From positions 1 through 48,256 of the forward strand of contig NZ_PSSX01000027.1 in NCBI RefSeq assembly GCF_002933275.1: 48,256 nucleotides of DNA, read 5' to 3'. The position numbers were made by a program, and so were the translations under genes. Shown in pieces: positions 1-7,446 of this stretch. The notes under the pieces were generated by a model. The model was not told the DNA's origin, made no database searches, and saw only the letters and a program-made list of their open reading frames with translations. This DNA is from Marinobacter maroccanus. Its GTDB lineage: Bacteria; Pseudomonadota; Gammaproteobacteria; Pseudomonadales; Oleiphilaceae. Each line of letters opens with the position of its first letter. Position 1 is the first letter of the stretch.

Positions 1-82
1 CTGACCATCTCGAGTTCGTGTTGTTGCGGGGACGGCTCTTTGAGCATGGGGCAGCCTCTGAAAAGTCGATGCCCCAATTACA

Positions 83-149
83 ACAAACCCCCGCCTTAAT
101 GGCGAGGGTTTGTCAGCAATCTGAGCCCGGTGAAGTTCACCGGGCTTTT
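83..149 (+). terminator. Tandem hairpins, second a rho-independent terminator
   Basis: Two stem-loops lie side by side. The first pairs 83-95 with 101-113 around a TTAAT loop, with one mismatch. The second pairs 124-133 with 137-146 and runs straight into TTTT at 146-149. The second looks like a rho-independent terminator for a plus-strand gene ending left of the window. Read on the minus strand, the first hairpin could help end the transporter transcript that stops at 174. In bases 1-82 I recognise no gene. Confidence 0.6.
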
Positions 150-173
150 GCGGTCAAGGGTGCCTCGTTACCG

Positions 174-1556
174 TCAGACGAGGTTGTAAAGGAACACTAC
201 GGCGATACCGGCCGGCGTTAGATATCGGAGTACGAACATGAACGCCGTGTAGCTGCCTCCCTGCAGACCAATATCGGCAGGTAGTCCCTCACGTTTCATC
301 GCCCATCCGGCAAACAGGGCAATGGCCAGTCCGCCCAGGGGCATCATCAGGTTGGACACCAGGAAGTCGAGCAGGTCAAACACCGTCTTGCCCTCGAAAA
401 ACGGGATGAAGCCGAGCGGGTGCACGCTGTCCCAGACGTTGAACGACAATACGGTACCGATACCGATAACCCAGATTGCCAGGCCACCACCAAGTGCGCT
501 TTTCGCCCGGCTGACGCCTTTGTGTTCTTCCAGCCATTCCACCACCGGTTCCAGCATGGAAATGGCCGAGGTGATGGCTGCGACCAGCAGCAGGGCGAAG
601 AAAATGGTGCCGAACAGCGCGCCACCGCTCATCTGGCCAAAGGCCAGTGGCAAGGTTACGAAGATCAGACCGGGTCCTGCGCCGGGCTCAAGACCATTGG
701 CAAATACCAGCGGAAAGATGGCCAGCCCCGCAAGAAGGGCAACGCTGGTATCCACCACGGCAATGGTCATGGCGGTCCGCGCAATGTTTACGGTTTTTGG
801 CAGGTAGGAGCCATAGGCCATCAGAACACCAATACCGATACTGAGCGTAAAGGCGGCATGGCCCAGGGCCGTCAGAACACCAGCGGTGGTCAACTTGCTG
901 AAGTCCGGCGAGAACATAAAGCTTACAGCCCGGCCAAAGCTGCCACTGTTCATGGCATAGATCACCATCGCAATCAGCAGCAAGAACAGCAGGGGCATCA
1001 GCATGTTCACGGCTTTCTCAAGCCCGGAGCGAATCCCCCGGCCAACGATAAACACCACGATGGCCATGAACACGGAGTGCCAGAGCAACAGTTCCCAGGG
1101 GTTGGCCAGCAATCCGCCGAACTGGCCGCCAATGGCTTCGGCATCGGCACCGGTAAAAAGTCCAGTTGCGGCCTTGCCGATATAGACCAGAGCCCAGCCG
1201 CCAATCACAGCGTAGAAAGACAGCACCAGGAACGAGGCGATCACGCCATTCCAGCCAATGGCTCTCCAGCCCCTGGCGGTGCCTTCAGTTTTGGTCAGCG
1301 TACGCATGGTGGCCACAGGGCTCTGGCCACCCCGGCGGCCTATCATGGTCTCGGCAATCAGAACCGGTACGCCGATCAGGAAGATACAGGCCAGGTAAAT
1401 CAGAACGAAGGCGCCGCCACCGTTCTCTCCGGTAATGTAGGGAAACTTCCAGATGTTCCCCAGGCCGACCGCTGAGCCAGCTGCAGCCAGGATAAAGGCC
1501 ATCCGTGAAGACCAGAGGTTATTGGCCTGCTGGTGTGGTTGGGTACTCTCACTCAT
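174..1556 (-). CDS. Sodium-dependent transporter, NSS/SNF family
   Basis: A 460-residue polytopic inner-membrane protein of the neurotransmitter:sodium symporter family, which imports amino acids using the Na+ gradient. The N-terminal signature of the family is visible around residues 16-45 (WSSRMAFILAAAGSAVGLGN, then the IWKFPY segment), where TM1 unwinds to bind Na+ and substrate. About 11 hydrophobic segments follow, close to the usual bacterial length. The ATG at 1556 follows a GGAGAG-like Shine-Dalgarno. It lies 55 nt downstream of the aromatic aminotransferase gene and 8 nt-overlapping genes precede that, so it is probably the last gene of the same operon. From that context I infer an aromatic amino acid (Trp, Tyr or Phe) as substrate; the sequence alone does not fix this. 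Confidence 0.9.
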   Translation of the reverse strand: MSESTQPHQQANNLWSSRMAFILAAAGSAVGLGNIWKFPYITGENGGGAFVLIYLACIFLIGVPVLIAETMIGRRGGQSPVATMRTLTKTEGTARGWRAIGWNGVIASFLVLSFYAVIGGWALVYIGKAATGLFTGADAEAIGGQFGGLLANPWELLLWHSVFMAIVVFIVGRGIRSGLEKAVNMLMPLLFLLLIAMVIYAMNSGSFGRAVSFMFSPDFSKLTTAGVLTALGHAAFTLSIGIGVLMAYGSYLPKTVNIARTAMTIAVVDTSVALLAGLAIFPLVFANGLEPGAGPGLIFVTLPLAFGQMSGGALFGTIFFALLLVAAITSAISMLEPVVEWLEEHKGVSRAKSALGGGLAIWVIGIGTVLSFNVWDSVHPLGFIPFFEGKTVFDLLDFLVSNLMMPLGGLAIALFAGWAMKREGLPADIGLQGGSYTAFMFVLRYLTPAGIAVVFLYNLV

Positions 1557-1611
1557 TTTTCTCTCCGGCTAATTGTTTTTGTCGGATTAATGGTTGTGGT
1601 CTAAAAAGTAT

Positions 1612-2799
1612 TTACTTGCCTAGAACCTCGCGCAGGGCTGAAGCCACTTGTGGCAGAACCCGATCGTTCAGTCCGGCGACGTTTACCCGGCTGCTCTCCA
1701 GCATGTAGATGCCGTGTTCTTTCCGTAATTGGCCAACCTGCTCCGGGCTGATTCCCAGGAATGAGAACATGCCTCGCTGGCGGGCGATGAAGTCGAAGTC
1801 GCCCACCGGCGCGAGTGCCTCTGCAAAGGCGTGTCGCAGGTGCAGGATGCGCTCGCACATGCCGCCAAGCTCCTTTTGCCACTGGGCCCGCAGGTCGTCA
1901 TCGCCGAGGATGGTCTCCACAATTGAGGCGCCATGGGCCGGCGGCATGGAATAGTGGGATCGGATGACACTCAGCAGCTGGCTGGTGGCGGCCGCATTCA
2001 CAGTCGCCGTTTCTGAAATCAGGGCGAGGGCGCCGGTGCGCTCCCGGTAGAGCCCAAAGTTCTTGGAGCAAGAGGCTGCGATCAGCATTTCCGGTACCGC
2101 ACTGGCCAGATGCCTCAGGCCGGCCGCATCCGCATCCAGGCCTTCACCAAGGCCCTGATAGGCCATATCCACGAAGGGCAACAGGCCCTTACGCTGGATC
2201 AGGCTGGTCACTTCCTGCCACTGGGCGAGGCTCAGGTCGGCGCCCGAAGGGTTGTGGCAGCAACCGTGTAGCAGCACCACATCGCCCGGGTCGGCCTGTT
2301 CCAGGGTTTCCAGCATGGCGCCGAAGTCTACCTGCAGCGACTGTGGATTAAGGTACGGATATTCGCGAATAGTCAGGCCCGCGCCACCAAGAAGCGGCAA
2401 GTGGTTGGCCCAGGTGGGCGTGCTGACCCAGACTTTTGTGTCCGCCTTGCACAGGCGCAGAAACTCGGCCGCCATACGCAGGGCGCCACAGCCGCCCGGT
2501 GTCTGGATGACGGATACACGGCCGTCACGGACCAGCGGGCTGTTGCTGCCCAGGATCAACTCCGCCATGGCGCTGTTGAAGCCGGCAGAACCGGCAGGCC
2601 CCACGTAGCTCTTGGTGGTTTCTCCTTCAAGCAGGCGACGCTCCGCTTCGTGCACGGCGGCCATGATAGGCGTATTGCCCGCATCGTCCTTGTAGACACC
2701 GATGCCCAGATCCACCTTGTCCGGACGATTGTCCTCACGGAAGGTCTGCATCAGCTGCAGGATCGGATCCTGGGGCAGGGGCTGGAGTGTTTCAAACAT
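1612..2799 (-). CDS. Aromatic amino acid aminotransferase (class I PLP enzyme)
   Basis: A 395-residue class Ia aminotransferase of the AspC/TyrB family. It would transfer the amino group of an aromatic amino acid to 2-oxoglutarate, giving an arylpyruvate. Full family length is present. The PLP-binding lysine sits in SCSKNFGLYRERTG, and the VDMAYQGLG segment carries the PLP-contacting Asp/Tyr pair. The HGCCHNPSG and SRVNVAGLN motifs are typical TyrB/AspC signatures. The ATG at 2799 overlaps the end of the indolepyruvate oxidoreductase gene by 8 nt, implying translational coupling. That context favours aromatic substrates over aspartate: its product is the substrate of the upstream enzyme. The symbol tyrB is possible, but aspartate specificity cannot be excluded from sequence. 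Confidence 0.88.
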   Translation of the reverse strand: MFETLQPLPQDPILQLMQTFREDNRPDKVDLGIGVYKDDAGNTPIMAAVHEAERRLLEGETTKSYVGPAGSAGFNSAMAELILGSNSPLVRDGRVSVIQTPGGCGALRMAAEFLRLCKADTKVWVSTPTWANHLPLLGGAGLTIREYPYLNPQSLQVDFGAMLETLEQADPGDVVLLHGCCHNPSGADLSLAQWQEVTSLIQRKGLLPFVDMAYQGLGEGLDADAAGLRHLASAVPEMLIAASCSKNFGLYRERTGALALISETATVNAAATSQLLSVIRSHYSMPPAHGASIVETILGDDDLRAQWQKELGGMCERILHLRHAFAEALAPVGDFDFIARQRGMFSFLGISPEQVGQLRKEHGIYMLESSRVNVAGLNDRVLPQVASALREVLGK

Positions 2800-5700
2800 G
2801 GTTTGCCTCCTCGTCGGCCTGTTGGGTTCGGATCAGGGTCGGGCGACCGGTGTCCAGCGCCTTGGTCAACTGTGTCTGCTTTTCACGGATGCTCTCTGCC
2901 GCCTGTTCCCTGACCGGGCCGTAGCCCCGGACATCAGCGGGCAGCTCGGCAAGCTGCAGGAAGGTCTCGTAGTTGCTGGCGTTGAGTTCACGGCCGATTC
3001 GCGCAACCAGGTTCTGGTAGTCCTTCAGCATGGCGCGGTCCAGCTTGCGGTCTGCGGAGTAGCTGAATGGGTCCATCGCGGTTCCACGCAGGCCGCGAAG
3101 CTTGGCCAGCAGTCGGAACGCCCGGAACATCCAGGGGCCAAACCGACGCTTTTTCGGGCGACCCTGGGCATCGGTCTCGCCGCTAAGCAGGGGCGGGGAT
3201 AGGTGGAAGTGAACCTTGAAGTCTCCCTCGAAGGTTTCATTAACCTCTTTCATAAAGTCGGTTTCAGCAAACAGCCGGGCCACTTCGTACTCGTCCTTGT
3301 AGGCCATGAACCGATACAGCTGCTGGGCCACTGCACGTGACAGCAGAAGATTGGTTTCACCGAGGGCTTCCTCGGCCTTGCGGACCAGGGCAACGCTGTC
3401 ACGGTATTGGTCGGCCCAGCGCTGATTCTGGTAGTTAACCAGATGCCTGTGACGGGTGTTGATCAGCTCATCCAGGGTTGGTTCGGGCTTGATCTCAACG
3501 ACCTGGGCGGTATTGTCGTCCAGCAGATCCGTCACGGCGTTCAGATCCACGGCCGCCAGTCGGCCCCAGCCGAAGGCTTCCTTGTTCCGCTCGATGGCCA
3601 CGCCATTGAGCTCGATGGCCTTCATCAGAGCCGCCTCCGAGAGCGGCAACAAGCCTTTCTGCCAGGCGAACCCAAGCATCATCACATTGGAGAATACGGT
3701 GTCCCCCATCAGTTTCTCGGCGATGCCATTGGCGTCCAGCTGATCAAAATGATCCGCGCCCACGGCGTCCTGCAGCAAGCCAAGTCGTTTGTCGGCTTTC
3801 ATATCGGCGTCCCGGAAAAGCACATAATCGGCGGTTGGAAGCTCCGCTTCATTGGCGACAATCCGGGTGTGGTTTGGCCTCAACACGCTCAGGGCTTTCT
3901 GGGAAGATGCCACCACCAGATCACAGGCGATGACCGCATCGGCCTGACCATTGCTGATCCGTACCTGATGGAGCTTGTCCGGTGAAGGTGCCATGCGCAC
4001 ATAGCTGAGCACGGTACCGCCTTTCTGGGCAAAGCCCATGAAATCCAGTACCGAGGCACCACGGGATTCCAGGTGCGCCGCCATGGTGATCAGCTGGCCG
4101 ACAGTCACCACGCCCGTACCGCCAACACCGCCCACGAGCAGATCGTAGGAGCCGGTCATTTCCGGCAATCTGGGCGCCGGAATGTCAGCCAGCTTGCGGG
4201 TGAGCACCGAGCCGGTGTCAACGCCCCGGGATTTGCGCAACTGACCGCCTTCAATGGTCACGAAGCTGGGACAGAATCCGTTAACACAGGAGAAGTCCTT
4301 GTTGCAGGAGGACTGGTCAATCTTGCGCTTGCGGCCCAGTTCGGTCTTGCGCGGCACCACCGAGAGACAGTTGGACTGCACCGAGCAGTCGCCACAGCCT
4401 TCACACACGTGATGGTTGATAAAGGCCCGCTTTGCCGGATCCGGGAACTGCTTGCGCTTGCGCCGGCGGCGCTTCTCGGCGGCACAGGTCTGGTCGTAGA
4501 TCAGCACGGTACAGCCAGGGATGTCACGCAATTCGCGCTGCACCTGGTCGAGCTCGGACCGATCGTGGAAGGTGACACCCTTGGGAAACAGGTCGTGATG
4601 GCCATCGTATTTCTCGGGCTCATCGCTGAGCACAACAACCCGATTCACCCCTTCTGCGGCCATTTGCTGGGCAATTCTGTCGACGGTGATCTGTCCGTCC
4701 ACAGGCTGACCGCCAGTCATGGCCACGGCATCGTTGAACAGGATCTTGTAGGTAATGTTGATGCCGGCAGCTACCGCCTGCCGGATAGCCATGGAACCGG
4801 AATGGAAGTAGGTGCCTTCACCCAGGTTCTGAAATACGTGGGGGTTGCCGGTATAACGGCTCTTGCCAATCCAGTTGACGCCTTCGCCGCCCATCTGGAT
4901 CAGGGACTCCGTGTTCCTGCCCATCCAGGACGCCATGAAGTGGCAGCCAATGCCGGCCAGGGCCTTGCTGCCCTCAGGGACCTTGGTGGAGGTATTGTGG
5001 GGGCAGCCCGAGCAGAAATAGGGCATACGCTTGACGCCGCCCGGATCCTGAGCCGTGGTCATGGCACTGATTTCAGCCATGCGCTCGCTGAAGTCCACCT
5101 CGAAGAAGCGACCAAGTCGGGCCGCCAGGAAGCCGGCAACCAGTTTCGGGCTCAACTCTCCAACGTACGGGATCAGCGGACGGCCAAGCTCATCCTGTTT
5201 GCCGGTAATCAGAACCTCGCCGGGGCGATCCGGTTCGGACATGTATTCCTTGATCTGGCTCTCGATGATGCCGCGCTTTTCCTCGATCACCAGCACCTCT
5301 TCCTTGCCGTGAACGAAGTCGAGGATACCGCGGCGCTCGAGGGGCCAGACCATGCCAACCTTGTAGATGTCCAGCCCCATGTCCCGGGCCTTGTCTTCAT
5401 CAATGCCCAGCAGATCCAGGGCCTCAAGCAGATCGAGGTGGCCCTTGCCGGTCGTGACAATGCCGAAGCGGGCCTTCTTGTTCTCGAACAGGCAACGGTC
5501 AATACGGTTGGCCCGGGCAAAGGCCTGAACAGCCGCGAGCTTGTGCTCGATCCGGGTTTCCAGTTGCGGTCCCGGCAGGTCTGGCCAGCGGTAGTGAAGG
5601 CCGCTCTCCGGCGCAGTGAAATCATCCGGGGTAACAAATTCCGGCGTTGGCGGGATTTCCACAGAGGCAGCGCTTTCCACGGTTTCCGAGATTGCCTTGA

Positions 5701-6310
5701 AGCCGACCCAGCAGCCGCTGTAGCGGGACAGAGCATAACCCCAAAGCCCGAACTCCAGGTACTCGGCGATGTTGGCCGGGTTGATGGTGGGCATGAAGAA
5801 ACTCATGAATGCCACATCGGACTGATGGGGCATGGACGACGACACGCAGCCGTGGTCATCACCTGCCACTACCAACACGCCACCATGGGGCGAGGAGCCA
5901 TAAGTGGTGCCGTGTTTCAGCGCATCGCCGGCACGGTCCACGCCCGGTCCCTTGCCATACCAGAGACCGAAAACCCCATCCACCTGTCGGTCTTCGTCGG
6001 TTTCCACCTGTTGGGTACCGAGCATGATCGTGGCGGCGAGGTCTTCGTTAATGGCGGGCACGAAATCGATCCGGTTCTCGTCCAGCAGATCCTTGGTCTG
6101 CCAGAGCGCCTGGTCGACGGCACCCAGGGGGGAGCCTCGGTAGCCACTAACCAGGCCGGCGGTGTTCAGCCCCTGTTTGCGATCCAGGGCGGCCTGCATC
6201 AGGGGAATCCGGACCAGGGCCTGGGTGCCGGTCAGGAAAACCCGACCAGATTCGCGCAGGTAACGGTCTTCGAGTTTGTAATCGTCGAGTTGTGGGGTAT
6301 CGGCGGACAT
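2792..6310 (-). CDS. Indolepyruvate ferredoxin oxidoreductase, fused alpha/beta/gamma type
   Basis: A 1172-residue single-chain 2-oxoacid:ferredoxin oxidoreductase that oxidatively decarboxylates arylpyruvates (indole-, phenyl-, hydroxyphenylpyruvate) to aryl-acetyl-CoA, reducing ferredoxin. In order: an N-terminal pyruvate-binding domain (GLVSGYRGSPLGAVDQAL), a TPP-binding domain in the middle (MPYFCSGCPHNTSTK, then GIGCHFMASWMGR and GGEGVNWIG), a cysteine-rich iron-sulfur insert near residues 640-690 (CEGCGDCSVQSNC followed by three more Cys), and a C-terminal gamma-type Rossmann domain starting at LLVGGVGGTGVVTVGQ. This matches the large bacterial fused enzymes rather than the two-subunit archaeal IorAB. 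It is the first gene of a minus-strand operon with the aminotransferase and transporter, and is divergent from an Lrp-family regulator. Together they suggest import and breakdown of aromatic amino acids. Confidence 0.93.
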   Translation of the reverse strand: MSADTPQLDDYKLEDRYLRESGRVFLTGTQALVRIPLMQAALDRKQGLNTAGLVSGYRGSPLGAVDQALWQTKDLLDENRIDFVPAINEDLAATIMLGTQQVETDEDRQVDGVFGLWYGKGPGVDRAGDALKHGTTYGSSPHGGVLVVAGDDHGCVSSSMPHQSDVAFMSFFMPTINPANIAEYLEFGLWGYALSRYSGCWVGFKAISETVESAASVEIPPTPEFVTPDDFTAPESGLHYRWPDLPGPQLETRIEHKLAAVQAFARANRIDRCLFENKKARFGIVTTGKGHLDLLEALDLLGIDEDKARDMGLDIYKVGMVWPLERRGILDFVHGKEEVLVIEEKRGIIESQIKEYMSEPDRPGEVLITGKQDELGRPLIPYVGELSPKLVAGFLAARLGRFFEVDFSERMAEISAMTTAQDPGGVKRMPYFCSGCPHNTSTKVPEGSKALAGIGCHFMASWMGRNTESLIQMGGEGVNWIGKSRYTGNPHVFQNLGEGTYFHSGSMAIRQAVAAGINITYKILFNDAVAMTGGQPVDGQITVDRIAQQMAAEGVNRVVVLSDEPEKYDGHHDLFPKGVTFHDRSELDQVQRELRDIPGCTVLIYDQTCAAEKRRRRKRKQFPDPAKRAFINHHVCEGCGDCSVQSNCLSVVPRKTELGRKRKIDQSSCNKDFSCVNGFCPSFVTIEGGQLRKSRGVDTGSVLTRKLADIPAPRLPEMTGSYDLLVGGVGGTGVVTVGQLITMAAHLESRGASVLDFMGFAQKGGTVLSYVRMAPSPDKLHQVRISNGQADAVIACDLVVASSQKALSVLRPNHTRIVANEAELPTADYVLFRDADMKADKRLGLLQDAVGADHFDQLDANGIAEKLMGDTVFSNVMMLGFAWQKGLLPLSEAALMKAIELNGVAIERNKEAFGWGRLAAVDLNAVTDLLDDNTAQVVEIKPEPTLDELINTRHRHLVNYQNQRWADQYRDSVALVRKAEEALGETNLLLSRAVAQQLYRFMAYKDEYEVARLFAETDFMKEVNETFEGDFKVHFHLSPPLLSGETDAQGRPKKRRFGPWMFRAFRLLAKLRGLRGTAMDPFSYSADRKLDRAMLKDYQNLVARIGRELNASNYETFLQLAELPADVRGYGPVREQAAESIREKQTQLTKALDTGRPTLIRTQQADEEANHV

Positions 6311-6401
6311 GTTGCCCTCCTTTTTGTCGATTTTATGACCAAAATTCTAGAGGTAAGTCCGCAAAAGGTGCTTGCGTATTGGGTAAGGGTTTTGGGGATT
6401 T

Positions 6402-6451
6402 GCGAAAGGATGTTTGATAAATGACAATAAGGCGAAAGAACCTTTGATAAA
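6402..6451. promoter_or_regulatory. 30-bp-spaced direct repeat, candidate Lrp operator
   Basis: GCGAAAGGATGTTTGATAAA at 6402-6421 recurs as GCGAAAGAACCTTTGATAAA at 6432-6451, 17 of 20 positions identical and offset by exactly 30 bp. It lies 16 nt before the start of the Lrp-type regulator and within the divergent region shared with the indolepyruvate oxidoreductase gene. Spacing of about three helical turns suits a multimeric regulator binding one DNA face. Function as an autoregulatory operator is inference. Confidence 0.5.
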
Positions 6452-6467
6452 AATCAGGTGTTACCAA

Positions 6468-6947
6468 ATGAAACAGGTAGAGCTGGACAAACTTGATCGG
6501 AAAATCCTTTCCGTACTGCAGCAGGATGGGCGCATCAGTAACCAGTTACTGGCAGAACATGTGGGGTTGTCTCCGGCCGCTTGCTGGCGTCGGGTGCGGA
6601 CACTTGAGGAAGGCGGTGTGATTCAGGGATACAGCGCGAGAGTGGATCCGGAACGTATTGGTCAGGGGCTGTGCGTGCTCGTCAATCTGTCACTTCAGAG
6701 GCATAACATCGATAGCACTGCGGAGATTGAGCGGCAGGTTAGCAGCTACCCGGAGGTGCTTCAGTGTTTCGCCGTGACTGGTAATGCCGATTTCGTGCTC
6801 AGGGTCATCGTCCCGGACATGGCCAGTTACGATCGCTTCCTGAACGAAAAGATCTTCACCCTGCAGGGCATTGCCCAGGTAAATTCAAACTTTGCGTTGC
6901 GGGAGATAAAGAATACCGAGACGATCCCGGTGGAAGGCATTCAGTAG
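6468..6947 (+). CDS. Lrp/AsnC family transcriptional regulator
   Basis: A 159-residue feast/famine regulator, the usual Lrp length. An N-terminal winged helix-turn-helix (about residues 3-50: LDKLDRKILSVLQQDGRISN, then ...AEHVGLSPAACWRRVRTLEE) is followed by the RAM ligand-binding domain with the typical FAVTGNADFVLRV segment. I chose the ATG at 6468, where the Lrp fold begins; an upstream in-frame codon would add 18 residues of no family similarity. It is divergent from the aromatic catabolic operon, the common arrangement for a local pathway regulator, so it probably senses an aromatic amino acid and controls that operon and itself. Effector and sign of regulation cannot be read from sequence. 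Confidence 0.92.
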   Translation: MKQVELDKLDRKILSVLQQDGRISNQLLAEHVGLSPAACWRRVRTLEEGGVIQGYSARVDPERIGQGLCVLVNLSLQRHNIDSTAEIERQVSSYPEVLQCFAVTGNADFVLRVIVPDMASYDRFLNEKIFTLQGIAQVNSNFALREIKNTETIPVEGIQ

Positions 6948-6970
6948 GTTCAGGACGGGTACCTGAACGA

Positions 6971-6996
6971 AAAAAGGCAGCCGAAGCTGCCTTTTT
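6971..6996. terminator. Bidirectional rho-independent terminator
   Basis: A perfect 11-bp stem pairs AAAAAGGCAGC (6971-6981) with GCTGCCTTTTT (6986-6996) around a CGAA tetraloop. The A- and T-tracts on the two sides make it work in both directions, ending the Lrp gene on the plus strand and the cold-shock gene on the minus strand. Confidence 0.92.
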
Positions 6997-7037
6997 CTAA
7001 ACGTGTCGTCTGCTATTTGCAGAGCATCTCTTTATAA

Positions 7038-7244
7038 TTAAAGAGCGACTACGTTTTCCGCCTGAGGACCTTTCTGGCCCTGGGTAACGGTGAACTCGAC
7101 CTGTTGGCCTTCAGCCAGAGTCTTGAAACCGCCGCCCTGAATGGCGCTGTAGTGAACGAAAACGTCCGGGCCGCTTTCGCGAGTGATAAAGCCAAAACCT
7201 TTTGCTTCGTTGAAAAACTTAACGTTGCCGGTAACTGTAGACAT
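7038..7244 (-). CDS. Cold-shock domain protein, CspA family
   Basis: A 68-residue single cold-shock domain, the standard CspA length. Both RNA-binding motifs are present: RNP1 as KGFGFI (around residues 14-19) and RNP2 as VFVHYSAI. Such proteins bind single-stranded RNA and DNA and act as RNA chaperones. The ATG at 7244 gives the canonical MSTVTGNVKFFNE start and follows an AGGAAA Shine-Dalgarno. Seven additional upstream codons are open but unlikely. It ends 42 nt from the shared bidirectional terminator. About 200 nt of gene-free DNA upstream leaves room for the long, structured 5' leader typical of cold-inducible csp mRNAs, but cold induction itself is not shown by the sequence. Confidence 0.95.
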   Translation of the reverse strand: MSTVTGNVKFFNEAKGFGFITRESGPDVFVHYSAIQGGGFKTLAEGQQVEFTVTQGQKGPQAENVVAL

Positions 7245-7446
7245 AATATACTTTCCTGAATTCAATCTTTTAATGTGCCGTCAGATCATCTTGTGATGCC
7301 TGATCAGCGGTATGCGGAAACAAAAAACTGGCGTGATCAAAAACAGGACGTGCTACTTGTTACAACTGAGCGGTCTTATTGATGAAATGCTTTGCTAAAT
7401 CTTTCCAACAAGGCTCACTGTACTCTCCCTGCCGGAGAATGCAAAG
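7245..7446 (-). promoter_or_regulatory. Gene-free leader/promoter region of the cold-shock gene
   Basis: About 200 bases separate the large DUF1631 gene end from the csp start, both on the minus strand. The stretch is AT-richer than its neighbours and has an AGGAAA ribosome-binding site just before the csp start. I see no open frame worth calling and cannot fix a transcription start. A long csp 5' leader is the likely content (inference from the family). Confidence 0.4.

Noticed and set aside
18..221. 67-codon plus-strand frame at the left edge
   Set aside because: It runs through both terminator hairpins and into the transporter gene, with no Shine-Dalgarno or known domain.
4073..6424. 783-codon open frame on the plus strand opposite the indolepyruvate oxidoreductase gene
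   Set aside because: It lies antisense to a strongly conserved enzyme, shows no recognisable domain and reflects the codon bias of the real gene.
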